A DNA stretch of 64,000 nucleotides from Eupeodes corollae (GCF_945859685.1 NC_079148.1:53206421-53270420); one strand, 5' to 3'. Shown: positions 37,861-49,709, counted from the stretch's first letter. Made by a program: numbers and translations. Notes: generated by a model not told the origin, from the sequence alone.

Positions 37861-37875
37861 ACTATACATCTAAAA
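36340..37875 (+). mobile_element. Second I/LOA-group LINE, 5'-truncated and degenerate
   Basis: Starts in the thumb region of a reverse transcriptase and continues through RNase H to the C-terminal Cys/His motif. It shows the same layout as 32440-33840, but the sequence is too diverged to be the same subfamily. No tandem tail is evident. Confidence 0.8.
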
Positions 37876-40324
37876 ACTTTTTAAATATTTCTGTGATAGT
37901 AATCAAAAAACTTGCATTGTAATGCTGAATCTAATGACATGACCACCGGCCTGATATTTTCTGAAATAGAAAATTTGGAAAGTCTTATTTAATTAAAGCA
38001 AACTTATGGGCTTTTATCCCAACGCATCAATTTTATAATTTAATCCTGTTTTATACGATCTCATTCTTTGAATTTGTGTTATATTCTTGGAAATACTTGG
38101 ACATTTTTGTTTAAATTTATTCTTTGATTTTTTTGTCTACCTTTTGTATGTTCCTACTATATTCATATTTGCGTCCAAGGCTATGTGAAACAATGTATGA
38201 CAAATCAATCTCCAGCGAAAGTGACTAGTACTAATTCAACCTGTCACTAAAGTTTTACCTTCACACTGTCACTTAATTTTTCATAAATAAAAAACAATTC
38301 CCAAGTGTGAACATTTTAAAAAGGCTAGACAAGCCATCAGACATTTTCTTAACTACCTTCTCTCAATAGCATATAGCAGAGTTAAAAAAAAACTGTCCTT
38401 ATGGTATAAAAGGCAAATTAATTTAATTAAAATCCTATTGTCTTCCATAAACTGTGTCTAAAAATCATCCTTCAAAAACAAAACAAAAAAACACAAACAC
38501 AAGCAGAAACTTCCAAAAGGATCCAAGAAATAAAATAAAACGAACAAGAAAAATAACTCACTCTTTAAAAGTTGATGAAAATAAATAATAAATTATAATT
38601 CAAATGGCCAGAAAAAAACATAGAACCATAATAAGATTCCCAATGGCGGTTGCTTAACCTTCCAACAAACAAGCACGTTTAAGGTCTTAATTGAATCAAG
38701 TCACTAGGCTGGAAATATATATATATATTTATACGTTCATACATTTTTCTCTTTATTTTAATAATATTCTATAAGAAAAATGCTAAAATTAAAATCTAAA
38801 AAAATAAAATAAACTAAAACAAACGAACGAGAGTCGTGAAAAAAGGGACAGGATTTTTATAACAAAATATAGACCCGGCTTAAAGGATGAAAAAAAATTC
38901 CTACGAATATAGAAAATATTAAATGAAAGAAAGGAAAAATGCAAATAAATGTTTAAGCAATTTCCCATGAGCCACAAGGCAACAATGGATGATGGAACAA
39001 GAGGACAAACAACAAAATACAAACACGAAAATAGACATAAAAAAAAAGCTTGCAAAATCCTGAAGACAAAAACGAACTTGAGTGGGGAACAAAGCAAAAG
39101 CCACTTCCTAACAATACCATAAAACTCTAGCCTTAGCCCTGACTTTGCCTTTTGTGTTCTGACAGACACTCCATCCCTGAAAAATTTCACCCGCCCATTC
39201 ACCTCATCATCCCCTCACCCTCACCAACAACCAAAGCTGTATATGAAGTGGAAAAACAGTGCTTGCATTCGCACTTCTATTCAACCAAAATGAGATAGTT
39301 CAACATAGCAAAAAAAAAGGAAACACGAACAGAAACACAAACAAAATAGAAGAAAAATATGCAACCAGAGAAAAAATTGGATTCGCCAGGATAAAAATGC
39401 AAATTAAAAGTTCAAAACTCAAAATAGTGCCTCTCTATTCACATATACATATAGATATACAACGAACTCGGTTCCTAGGGGTGTCCTGTTCGTTTTTTGA
39501 AGATAAGCTCAGAGAGGAAATGCATAGTATGACGATAAACAGGTTCATGAAAAAAGAATACCACTAGATTGTCACTTGCTTAGATTAGATTCAAATAGGT
39601 AAAAAGTAGTGTGCTCGAGAATTGAATTTCTAATCGTTTTAGAGGATGCTTTTTTTTTGTTTATTAAGGACTAAATTAAGTTAGATTCAATTTTATTCAA
39701 ATGGTTGAAAAAGGTCAACAAGTTTCATAGATTGGTCACATGAAATTGGATATCAGTTGTTGAAGTTAAACTTCCTTTGGGAAGGTTGGTAGATACAATT
39801 TTATTTGAGTTGCAGCTATTTTTTACTCGTCGTTTGCGTTAGATATTTCTTAAAAGTAGAACTTACAATTCCTTTTCAGTTTGTAAGTATTCTTTAAAGT
39901 AGAATTTTTTGTTTATAACGAAGGCAAATTTCTGCTTTAAGTAACCATAAAGATGCGTTGAAAAAGTTAGGGAAGCAAGAGCTAAAAAACAAGAGATGAA
40001 TTCTTGATAATTACAACGACATGGAAGCAAAAGAGTGTGGTAAAGCATTTCAAATTTCTGGTAAAGAAAGATTCTCATAACTTAGGAGCATTCCTGAGAC
40101 AAGAGACAAAACGAAGGTGTTTTCAACGTTAAAGGATCAATTAAAATTTTATTTTCACAAACCTTTTTTTTTTTTTGACTAAAAGTAAGCAGCGCTTCGC
40201 CTTAGGAAAACAAAACATCTTACGCCTTTTCAACAAAAAGGGACACAATTTTGAGATTTACAGTTTCGTAAAAACTAGTGATCAAAATAAAATGAAAATT
40301 TCACTTGTTAAATGTGTTCCATTA
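37876..40324. other. Non-coding intron-like DNA
   Basis: AT-rich with no recognised element. The 137-codon minus-strand frame at 38789-39202 is rich in F, L and S from an A-rich plus strand. It lacks any domain or initiation context and is not called. Confidence 0.5.
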
Positions 40325-40406
40325 ACAGGGTTATTCATTTTGCGGTTTCAAAAATAAACGTAAATTAAACACACATAAAATATTCTTTTTTTCATAATAT
40401 TTCTTC

Positions 40407-41324
40407 TTAACTTCCCATAGGAAGTTATTGTAATGAGTTTAATTTGTCAAATTGAAAATGTTGACATTTCTCGACGTTTCAAGGTCCCTAGAGTCGAAAT
40501 AAAAGATTTTTAGAAAGATGTCAAAATACAAAATCAAAAAAAAGTTTGACCCCTCCAAAATTTTACGACTAAAATATGATTTCATCTCCAAAACAATTTT
40601 GTGCAACGAAGAATAATGTTTTTGACATCAGATAAAATTTTGAGAAAAATCGAATTGACAGTTTTTGTTTACAAAACAAAAATTTAAAATAAACACTACT
40701 CAAAGTTGGTAAAAATTGAATATCAATTCAAATATCTTTTCAAAAACTTGAAATTTAGGCTTCAAACTTATTTTATCTTATAAGAAATATTGTTTTCAAC
40801 TTTCTGAAAAATGTTGAGGAAAATCGAACTGACAGTTTTTTTACAAAAAATAAAAACCTAAAAAAAATAAATAAAAGTTGGTAAAAATAGATTTTCGACT
40901 CAAATATCTTTTCAAAAATTTGAGATAATAGCTTCTAACTACTTTCACTTATAAGAAATATTGTTTTAAACATTAGGACAATTTTTGAGCAAAATTAAAT
41001 TGATGTTTTTTTTTTACAAAAAATAAAACCTAAAAAAAATTAATAAAAGTTGGTAAAAATTGATTTTCGTCTCAAATATCTTTTTAAAATTAAAAATATT
41101 GGCTTCAAACTTATTTTATTTAACAGAAAATATTGTTTTCTATGTTCAGTAATTTTTATATAAAAATCCAACAGTCCTTTTTTCATAAAAAATAAAATCT
41201 ATAAAAAATAGTACGCAAATTTGGTAAAAATTGATACAAGTACATATAGACACACTTTAAAGCAAGACAAATCGACAGACGGGTTGGGAAGTTATCAGTG
41301 TGGGTCGCATCCCACCCTCTTTTT
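40407..41324 (+). mobile_element. HINE/Helentron-like element, copy 3 (internally deleted)
   Basis: Left end TTAACTTCCCAT and right end GCATCCCACCCTCTTTTT. The ACGT-rich tract and about 300 bp after it are missing, the break being after AGAAAGATGTC near 40521. Array landmarks at 40658, 40832 and about 41002 keep the 170-174 bp spacing. The 3' hairpin is slightly altered (CCCACCCT for CCCAGCCT). The filled site can be compared with the empty site at about 62100-62120. Confidence 0.78.
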
Positions 41325-42265
41325 TATCATAAATTTGGAACGGTAACAATGTGTGTGAAATACTACACCATTTAAATGACCACCACGCCAATTGTTGCAA
41401 GCATCGATTCTTTTGAGGTAATGTTTGGGCTGTATCTCAGCTATGACGAATGATGGTGCTGAAGTACTCAAGAGTCCCATAAAAAAAGTTCGCAGTTGTG
41501 AAAGATCACAAGATCTTGGTGGCCAGTTGATATCGTAACGATGAGAAATTACGCCCCAAGGAAAAGCCTGTTGCAATTGAGCTATAATCGCTCGATTTGT
41601 GTGGCATGTGGCAATGTTTTCTTGAAACCACATATTCTTTAAGTCGTATTCGTCAATACCAGGTAAAATTAAGTCGGCTACCATATGACCATAACACTCC
41701 GAGTTAACGGTGACAGTCGTTTCATTATCGTTTTCGAAAAATTAAGGTCCAATAACATCTCCGGTCCAAAGAGCGTACCAAACAGTGGCTTTTGGTGGAT
41801 GTAATGGCCTCGTTTCTGAAGAAAATTTTTGTTTGAAAAATTGCCGTCCACCGTGCGTCTGTTGTTCAAGCACCCATTCGACGTATTTATCTACAAGTTG
41901 TAAAAGGTCAGCTGGCTTCAGTTTCTGTGTGAGCTGGACATGGTTGTTGGTGTAGATCTAAATGCAAAATATGCCGTAAGACAGTCTCAATTCCTCAGAA
42001 CGACAAGGAATCAACACATGCAGGTCTTCCGCAACACTTTCACTTACATCAGCGATATTTTCAGTGTTACTAGCGAAACAATGATGCACAGGCCTTACAA
42101 TAACACTCTAACCAATTAAGTCTCTTCAATTTTGTTCACAATGTCGCTTGCGAAGTTATACGATAATGTAAACCGTAATCTGCTCTTAAAGTACGATATG
42201 TAGCTGTGGAAGAATCACCATTTTTTTTTGACAATTTGTATGCGTTGTTTCATAGTTAAAATCGT
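41325..42265 (-). pseudogene. DDE_3-type transposase relic
   Basis: Read from 42265 downwards, the N-terminal helix-turn-helix region is faintly visible (MKQRIQIVKKKW, then TATYR- and YNFASDIVNKIEET-like codons in mixed frames). Around 41870 comes TVDGNF and FKQKF-like sequence. In the frame 41295-41684 come NMWFQENIATCHTNRAIIAQ (the family's WFQQDGATCHTA block, with the catalytic Asp replaced by Asn), FPWGVISHRYDINWPPRSCD (the late DDE segment) and LNGVVFHTH near the end. Frameshifts and the lost Asp show it is inactive. Paralogues are at 9270-9740 and 62041-62430. Confidence 0.85.
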
Positions 42266-42279
42266 ACATTTCAGGCTTT

Positions 42280-42970
42280 TGACTGAAAAAAGGGGTAAAA
42301 GGTAAGGGCGGCGATTTCGAAATTTCCTAGGCGATCTGCACTCAAACATTCGGCTGCTTTAGGGATTTCTAGTCGCACAGTGAGACGAAATCATCATGAG
42401 GAACTTAATTTTCACCCATAAAAATTGGCAGTGGTGCAAGAACTTAATCCACGCGACTATGTTGCTCGAAAAAATGCATGTGAAGCCTTTCTCGAAAACC
42501 TGCCTCAGGATGCCATTGTTTTCTTAAGTGACGAGGCACATTTCCATATTTCAGGAGCCCCACTAACCCGAGAGAACTTCATGAGCAGCCTCTGCATAAA
42601 GAGCGTGTGACTGTTTGTTGCGCAATATCCAGAATCGGCATTATTGGCCCATGGTTTTTTCAAGAGAACGAAAGACCAGTTACGGTCAATTCTGAACGTT
42701 ATGTTAGAATGATTGTGGATTTTTTCTGCCCAAACTTAAAGAAATTAATGTAGGGGAAGTGTGGTTTCAACAGAATGTCGCCACAGCAGACACGTGTGGG
42801 GTTACCTTAAACCGTTGGTATACACTGATCGTCCAAAGACCCTTCGTATTTATCGGCTATCGCCGATATAAGCACAGATATGCTGCAAAAAGTGGAAAAC
42901 AATTTCAAAATCCGACTAACTCAGTGCATTGATAAGAACCTTCGAGATGTCGTTTTTAAAACTTAATAAA
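42280..42970 (+). pseudogene. Second DDE_3-type transposase relic, opposite strand
   Basis: Pieces in order on the plus strand: SALKHSAALGISSRTVRRN (end of the DNA-binding domain), VVQELNPRDYVARKNACEAF, VFLSDEAHFHISGAP (SDEAHFH is the first catalytic Asp block and is intact here), a GIIGPWFFQENERPV-like segment in a shifted frame, VNSERYVRMI, then GVWFQQNVATADT, with the middle of the late DDE region deleted, WGYLKPLVYTDRPKTLR, and LRDVVFK at 42940-42960. It starts without the first 70-80 residues. It begins within about 20 bp of the minus-strand relic's start, so the two lie head to head. Confidence 0.85.
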
Positions 42971-45637
42971 ATAAAACTTTAAATGTGCTTCTATACACAG
43001 ACAAAATAATTAAATCAATATCGCAAATACTTTTTGTGTTGTAATTTTTTAAAATAAGGGGGCTACCACGCCCCAGTACGTATATTCAATATTTTGGAAA
43101 CACTTATTTTTGTAAGAAAATGTTAATTACTATTTTAAAAATACTTTCTGCATATATTGATGGTATTATCTGTAAATTAAAATGTTTTTGAAGTCAAAAT
43201 CAATTTTAGGCATACATTACTTTACTAACTGTGAATTTATATTATACATATATGTATGTACATCAAACATCAATATCAAATATTCAATTTGAATTCTTTT
43301 AAAATGTATGACCTTACAATTTTAATAAACTTTAACTATTGGTACCCATGATTTTTGCATTAAATACAATTGTTCTAAAAAAATCTCCCTTTTCTAAAAC
43401 TTTTTCGATTTTTAACACTTTGAAAGCTTGAAATTTGAGTGTGTTAACATATTTTAATTTCACTTAATTATTATCAGTAATATAACAATTAAATATTTTT
43501 TAATAAAATTAAAATAATTGCTTGCTTCAGTTCTTTTGAAACTTTTATTAGGAGAAGAATAAAATTTCAATGTGTATTCAAATTTTTCCTCAAAAACCTT
43601 ATGTCATTCATCAAAGTCCACACCGCTTCCAAATCCTCCTAATGGATTCATTTGGTCGTAGATTGTCTTAAATCTTTGAGATGTTTACTTATGTTCAAAA
43701 CTAAGCTAATAAAAAAAGTAAATCAAATAAAAACCCAAAAATACCGCTTTTTTGTAATAATTGCCTCATCTTTCATAATATTTTGACACCGTAATACTTT
43801 CAATAAAATTATACCTATACACCATTAAATCAATTTAAAGTTTTCTATACAAATGCATCCACTTCATTTTAAAATTAAATTATATATCTTGTCTTCCTAT
43901 CTTCATCTGAGTCCGTCTATTTGCCTCCCCTATAATTACCACGAACAAAAAATATTCTATTGCTCAAGGCAATTAACACTGAAAAACGAAAAACTACCAA
44001 AAAGATACAAAAAGATATAAAATTAATAAAATATCATCACACTTAAATCATCATTACATGTTTAATTTTCAAAAATTCAGTTCACAATAGAAAAAAAGGG
44101 ATACCTATAACCAACCTATATACCTTTGTTCAAAGAAAGAAAACTTCCTTTTTCTATTATAATAAATAATTCTAAGCGTGTGAGGTTTTGGATTTTAGAA
44201 AATTTCGGGGATGATTGCCATTAGCATCAAAAAAGAAAGGAACAAAAAAACGGGTCTATTGTACTTAATTATATGTAAGAAGACGTCTAACATCTGCTTT
44301 TACTACAACATCTTCTCATCATCTTATCTGAATTTGTCAGTTTTTTTTTAAAGGTATTGGAATGTCGAATACCTAACCTAAAAAGGGATTCTTTTTTTGA
44401 ATGGGCTGCTATATGTAAGTTGTTGTAGTTTTTTTTACGTTTTTGAACAAAAAGCCAAAAAGAAAATGCTCAAGTACGTGCTTAAAATTTGCAACGGATA
44501 AGTAGTAAGGATCCCTTATATATCATTTTTTAAATAGACGAACTCGTCACAAATTGACAAGCACCTTTTTGGAGAGACAAAACGAAAATAAACTGACTAT
44601 AGGTAGCTACACAGGTAAAACTATCTTTGAATCCTTCAAAAAATAAAAGAGAGAGAGAGAAAAGAAAAGGCCAAGCTAATAACAACTCCGACCTCCAACA
44701 AGATTGAATTACATAATGCACGTAGGTATAGTGAAAGGTGCTCTCTGTGCGCACTCCCTAAACACATACAATTCATTCCGACGTATCTATGAGTAGTTTG
44801 AAAGGTTAATCTGGTAAATTTTTTTTTTCTGCCCTTTTTTTCTTTCTTCTTATTCATTTGGCCACTTCAACAAAGCCCTTATATTATATATAGTGGTGTG
44901 TGGTTAGTGTCTTTCGAAGAAACACGTTTCTAAGGTTTCAGCAGGAGTACTGAGTTCCTATACATATACCAGCGAGAAGTTTAAGAGCATATACCCTTAG
45001 CCATGGAAAAGTAGTGTAGCAAAAACCGACTGACATATTTCTCTTATAGAAACTACCTATACCTACCTCGAATACAATATTATAAAGATTTTACCAAAGG
45101 GTCACGTACGTAACAGGATGTGTATGTGCAAAATGGATTTTAACTCTCTATATTGCAGAATAAAATCATACAAAAAAAACCGAACCGAACCGAACTGAAC
45201 TGAAAAACTGAAAAAGAACGAATCCAGAAAATGTGTGGATTTAAACATGATGCCAAACTGTTAGTGTCCTATCACATTCACTTAAATCGGATTTCAACAG
45301 TAGAGAATAAAACTCAACGTGAGATACAATATGTGCGATGGTTTTCAACATCATGCAATGCAGCATCCTTTATATCCTTGTTTTTTGCTTTATTGAGTTT
45401 ATGCAAATTTTATTCTCGTGCATGCGCAAAACTTTATAGGTATATGTTGTAGGTACCTATAGTCTACCTAAAGATAAAGCTATATACATATAAAGTATAA
45501 AGCGAGTAATAAGAAAAATAAAAATCAACAACAAGCTCGAATGATGTAACATGAAACTACCAGCAGCATGCTCTGATGGAAATTGTACAGGATAACGAAC
45601 AAAAAACCTCGATTACAGTATACCCGTATATATCCAT
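42971..45637. other. Non-coding intron-like DNA
   Basis: AT-rich with no recognised gene. It holds a GA run near 44646-44665 and CGAAC pentamers at 45180-45200. Confidence 0.5.
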
Positions 45638-45644
45638 CAGACTT

Positions 45645-45735
45645 TGAGCGGGCGCTGCTGCGTTGGGCGGTAGCAGCAACGGCAGCAATGGTGAAGGCAG
45701 TGGTGGTGCTGGGCACAGCGCAGCGTGTAGATATA
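45645..45735 (+). other. GC-rich patch with Gly/Ser-rich open frame, possible exon (weak)
   Basis: In a strongly AT-rich setting, 45648-45730 is GC-rich. Between TGA at 45645-45647 and TAA at about 45738 one frame reads GGSSNGSNGEGSGGAGHSAA, a composition typical of fly low-complexity coding segments and similar in kind to the Gly/Ser stretch in the exon at 61289-61540. A weak acceptor (ATATATCCATCAG) precedes it at 45640. No good donor is seen (CAGC|GTGTAG). It could equally be a GCN/GGT simple repeat. Confidence 0.2.
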
Positions 45736-47080
45736 AATAATCAAATAAACACAAAATAATACTCACACATAATATGTTTTGTAATTTTCCTCTCCTTTCT
45801 TGCTAATATCCTTTTTGCCATTTTACCCAATTTCACTTTTTGCATACTTAATCGGGTGTGTGCAATTATGGGCTGTCGAAAGTGCTAGAGTAAGGTAGCA
45901 TTTTGGTATTATTTATAAGAGATTTGATTTTTTAGAAAAGCGAATTCAAATAGACTTCACATGTTTATTTAATGTTTTGTTTTTATGATTTTGTTTGCAA
46001 AGACTATAAATTGCTTCAACGCTCCAAAACTTTATAATTGTTGTAGAATCTCACCCTTAAATTTGTGTGTTAAATCGACATCACTGGATTTTGAATTTAT
46101 TTTGTATGTTTTTCGGCTCTCGCTAATGGATTAACTCAATGTGAAATTAAAAGCGTGATCTTATTATGGGTTCGAATTTCTAATGCTGCTGTTTGGATTA
46201 CATGAAATTTTTAAGTAAAAAATAAGAGACGTCTATCTGAATACATACCTTCCTACTGGAATACAAAAATTAAATAAAGGAAAACATCTATCAATAAAAT
46301 TTTAATGCCAATCAATCTAACTCTGAACAAGTATAGCAGCAATACAAAACGATAATATTGTATAAATATTTATTTACCACTAAAAGCTTCCCAAAAGAGC
46401 TTCTTCTTTCCTCCTCACAAATATACGTATACAACATCTTTTTAACCAAAAAAGGAATTCACTCTGTCGTACATTTATACAAATTTATATACCGTTAGTC
46501 AAAGAAATCAGAAGAAGAAGAAGAAGAGTGATAAAGGGAGACATACAACAATACACATGTAAAGATAGAAAAAGAAATAAACATTTTTGGCAGAAAGTAA
46601 ATGTAAACAAGAACTATAGCTCTATGTATAGGCATGTACAACTATACAACAAAAAGATGAAAATTTTAAGGACTTGAGCTATCTTCGTTCCATCCGCAAA
46701 TATAAATTAAATAAGCCACAAAAGGGAAATTGAACAGACAACAAAAGATTGTTTCTTTGGTAAATAACTTCCCGTCAATCTTCTATAATTGTCCTTCATC
46801 CATCTTCAACAGACAGTGTCTTTTAGAATGTGACCTAAAACATGGACAAGGACATACCTATCTATTCATGAACTTCCTTTTGCCTATATCCTCCTCTTTT
46901 CTTTCCATCTAACTTGGTATATATGTACGATAACGTGTACCTTATATATAAAGCAGCTAAAGGTACCTATGGAGGTTTACGAGTTGGATATTCAAAAAAC
47001 ACCTTTTCTCTTCAGAATTAAATTCAAAATTATAATTCATAAATTTATATTCAAAGTAAAATATTTTTTCGTCTGTATAG
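45736..47080. other. Non-coding intron-like DNA
   Basis: AT-rich, with an (AGA)n microsatellite at 46510-46527. No gene was recognised. Confidence 0.5.
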
Positions 47081-47280
47081 AAGAAGATAAAATGTGCGCA
47101 TCCTATTTCTCTCAAATACCTACCTTTTGTCGAATCTCCTTAAAAAGGACCAAATCGGTTGCTAGCTACGACATAGCCAACGCAACGACGACCGACGGAG
47201 ATGATATAAACAACAGCAACAAGAAAAGTAAAAACCTAATACCCATCAAGTTACATTGGCAGGACGGAACGGACATATAA
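47081..47280 (+). CDS. Candidate small coding exon, product unknown
   Basis: A good splice acceptor (TTTTTTCGTCTGTATAG ending at 47080) is followed by AAGAAGATAAAATG, with the ATG at 47092. The frame then gives 62 codons, starting MCASYFSQIP, with a basic SLKRTKSVASYD block, an Asn/Asp/Ser-rich centre and a final SKNLIPIKLHWQDGTDI before TAA at 47278-47280. Amino-acid use is balanced and richer in A, T, D and S than neighbouring noise frames. The frame also opens upstream to 46969, but that part is F/I/K-rich and probably intronic. No protein family is recognised. It might be an alternative terminal exon of the surrounding gene or a chance frame. Confidence 0.25.
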
Positions 47281-48310
47281 CAAAACAAAAACAGTCAGTT
47301 GCCGAAATCCCAAAAAATCCTAGTCCCTTCTTCAACAACGACCCAACATAACGCCCCATTGCCAACGCCACTGCTCCTCTTTTCCAACCAAACAACAACA
47401 ACTCAAAAAAAAAAAAAACTACCTATACATTCTCTGATGGAAGCCAAAAACAGAATACCTAAGTTTGGCTTTTTTGGTATCCAGGACGAAATATACACAC
47501 ATTTTCGGTAGATTCGGTCGAAAGGTCTAAAAGTGTTTCAAATTAAACCTAATGAAATACCCGGATGAATTATAAATTAGTTTCGAAATAAATACATTTT
47601 CGGTGTGGTGCTGTGCGGTGGTGTGGTGTGGTGCGGTGTAGTACGATGGTGGTGATGTAGGCGTGTGGATATTTTTGGGTTCAGGTTTGAATTGAATTTG
47701 ATGGAAGAAGGAGAGACTTCTCTCTGCTGTAGGTATAACAATAACACAAACAACAACAAAAACATCAACTTTAGCTAAAACACCGCGAAGCAGTTTCATT
47801 TTGAATGTCCGTTGTCCGTGATGTTTTTCGAATTGGAATTCTTTGATGGATATACATACATACATACGTACATACTAACTCCTATCAACCTACCTACAGA
47901 ATGGTAATTGCGAGTATATTGCCATTAGGACACCAACTCCTTTAAAATTAGCGTTGAATCAGAAGTGAGTGTGAATGTCGACATAGATACGTAGATAGAT
48001 GTTGTTGTTTTTTAATTTTTGAGTTTTTGTTCTTTTGAAAGCTGTTCAGCAATTAAATTCAATTTGACAGGAATTGGAGTGGAAAATATAAAAATTAAAT
48101 ATAATAAAGGCTGCAGATTTTTTTTTAATTTTTTTTATTATTTTTAATAATTTTAACAAAATGCTCAAATTTACTTAAATCATTATTTAAAAGTTGTTGT
48201 ATTGGTATTTATGGTATGGAAAATTTAGAATCTTAACAATTCTATACGGTGAAATGTCTATCACCTAAACATATGTCTGTCTAGAACTATGTACCTGCAT
48301 ACCATATCAT
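47281..48310. other. Non-coding DNA
   Basis: No recognised gene. A GTGGTG/GTGCGGTG low-complexity tract lies at 47601-47640. The minus-strand Thr/Pro/His-rich frames at 47527-47865 come from it. Confidence 0.5.
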
Positions 48311-49709
48311 AAAAAGAGGCTGGGATGCGACCCACACTGATAACCTCCCATCCCGTCTGTCGGTTTGTTTTGCTTGAAAGTTTGTCTATATGTACTCGTA
48401 CCAATTTTTACCAAATTTGCGTACTATTTTTTGTAGAGTTTATTTTTTATGAAAAAACGGACTGTTGGATTTTTTATATAAAAATTACTGAATATCGAAA
48501 ACAATATTTTCTGTGAAATAAAATAAGTTTGAAGACAATATTATTAATTTTTGAAAAGCTATTTGAGTCGAAAGCAAATTTTTACCAAGTTTTAGTATTG
48601 TTTTTTTTTAGAGTTTTATTTTTTGTAAAAAAGCTGTTAATTCGATTTTTTTTTTTAAATCTAATCGAATGTTAAAAAACAATATTTCTTATAAGATAAA
48701 ATTAGTTTGAAGCCAATTTTTCAAATTTCTGAAAAGATATTTGAGTCGAAAATCAATTTTTACCAACTTTGAGTCATATTTTTTTTAGATTTCTATTTTT
48801 TATAAAACAAAAACTGTCAATTCGATTTTTCTCAAAATTTTATCAGATGTCAAAAACATTATTCTTCGTTGCACACAATTGTTTTGGAGATGAAATCATA
48901 TTTTAGTCGTAAAATTTTGGACGTGGCAAATTTTTTTTTCTCAGTTTTTTTCGATTTATTAAAAAAAAACCGTTAAATGGATTTTTTTCAAAAAATATAC
49001 TTCTTTGATTTCACGTTACAATATATCATATAATATTCAATTCAAGTCTCTAGCTTTTTTGGTTCGTAAGATATTTAGTTAACCAAGATTTTCACCCTTT
49101 TTTCAAACTGCTATGGTAAAAAAAAAAACAAGCAGTACTCGTGTCATTATGGTTAGTGCGTTGGACTGTCATGCAAGGGGTCTTGGGTTCAATCCCTACC
49201 TTAATTTAAAAAAAAAAAACTAATTTGCGGGGGTACTGCCTCTTGCGAGGAATTGACAAATCCTTCAAGAGTAAATCTTGTCATGAAAAATTGCTTTCTC
49301 AAATTAGCAGTTTGGATTCGGCCTAAAAATTGAAGGTCCCTGCCATTCCTGACAACAGTAATCGCTCACAGGAATGGTTAAGAGTTGTAAGTCACTAGGC
49401 CCTGGTTCACAACGGACTGTCGCGCCACCCAATTTATTTATTTATTTATGGTAAAAAAACCACCCACGCAATTTTCTTAAGAGCCCTATCTGCATCTTTC
49501 TGCCTTATTGTCTGTATAACAAAATTTATTTGAAATCGATATCTCTTCTGGTTATTGAGATATGGACGACGAAAAAAACGTGGCGAACGTACGGACATCT
49601 TTCTAAAAATCTTTTATTCCGATTCTAGGGACCTTGAAACGTCGAGAAATGTCAAAATTTTCAATTTGACGAATCGGACCCATTACAATAAATTCCAATG
49701 GGAAGTTAA
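48311..49709 (-). mobile_element. HINE/Helentron-like element, copy 4 (with SINE inside)
   Basis: On the minus strand the element starts TTAACTTCCCAT at 49709 and ends GCATCCCAGCCTCTTTTT at 48311, with the hairpin kept. The subterminal inverse has one change (ATGGGAGGTT). The tandem array is present at 48420-48960. The 5' part is interrupted by a 322-bp SINE at 49125-49446, and the ACGT-rich tract is largely deleted here. Without the SINE the element is about 1.08 kb. Confidence 0.78.
49125..49446 (+). mobile_element. tRNA-derived SINE, apparently full length
   Basis: The head resembles a tRNA: a box A-like TGGTTAGTGCG at 49150-49160 and a perfect box B GGTTCAATCCC at 49186-49196, the internal RNA polymerase III promoter elements. 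After the head come an A-run, a body of about 170 bp shared with 29492-29720, the LINE-like tail GGCCCTGGTTCAC...GCGCCACC at 49397-49430, and an ATTT-repeat end. It is flanked by the 13-bp direct repeat TATGGTAAAAAAA at 49112-49124 and 49447-49459, as expected of target-primed insertion. It lies inside HINE copy 4 and is younger than it. Confidence 0.88.

Larger units (their letters stand above)
40325..42270 (-). mobile_element. DDE_3-type DNA transposon relic with HINE copy 3 inserted
   Basis: The left end CAGGGTTATTCATTTTGCGG (40328-40347) also begins the related relic at 62041. The sequence then matches 62041-62430 with one interruption, the HINE repeat at 40407-41324. The transposase relic fills most of the rest. 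The right terminal repeat was not found, because the region after 42270 belongs to an oppositely directed relic. Confidence 0.7.

Noticed and set aside
38789..39202. 137-codon minus-strand frame with apparent membrane segments
   Set aside because: Hydrophobicity follows from an A-rich plus strand. No domain, and an overlapping frame of similar quality.
49141..49200. Stand-alone tRNA gene
   Set aside because: Box A- and box B-like sequences are present, but no complete cloverleaf is seen, and the unit continues into a SINE body with a target duplication.
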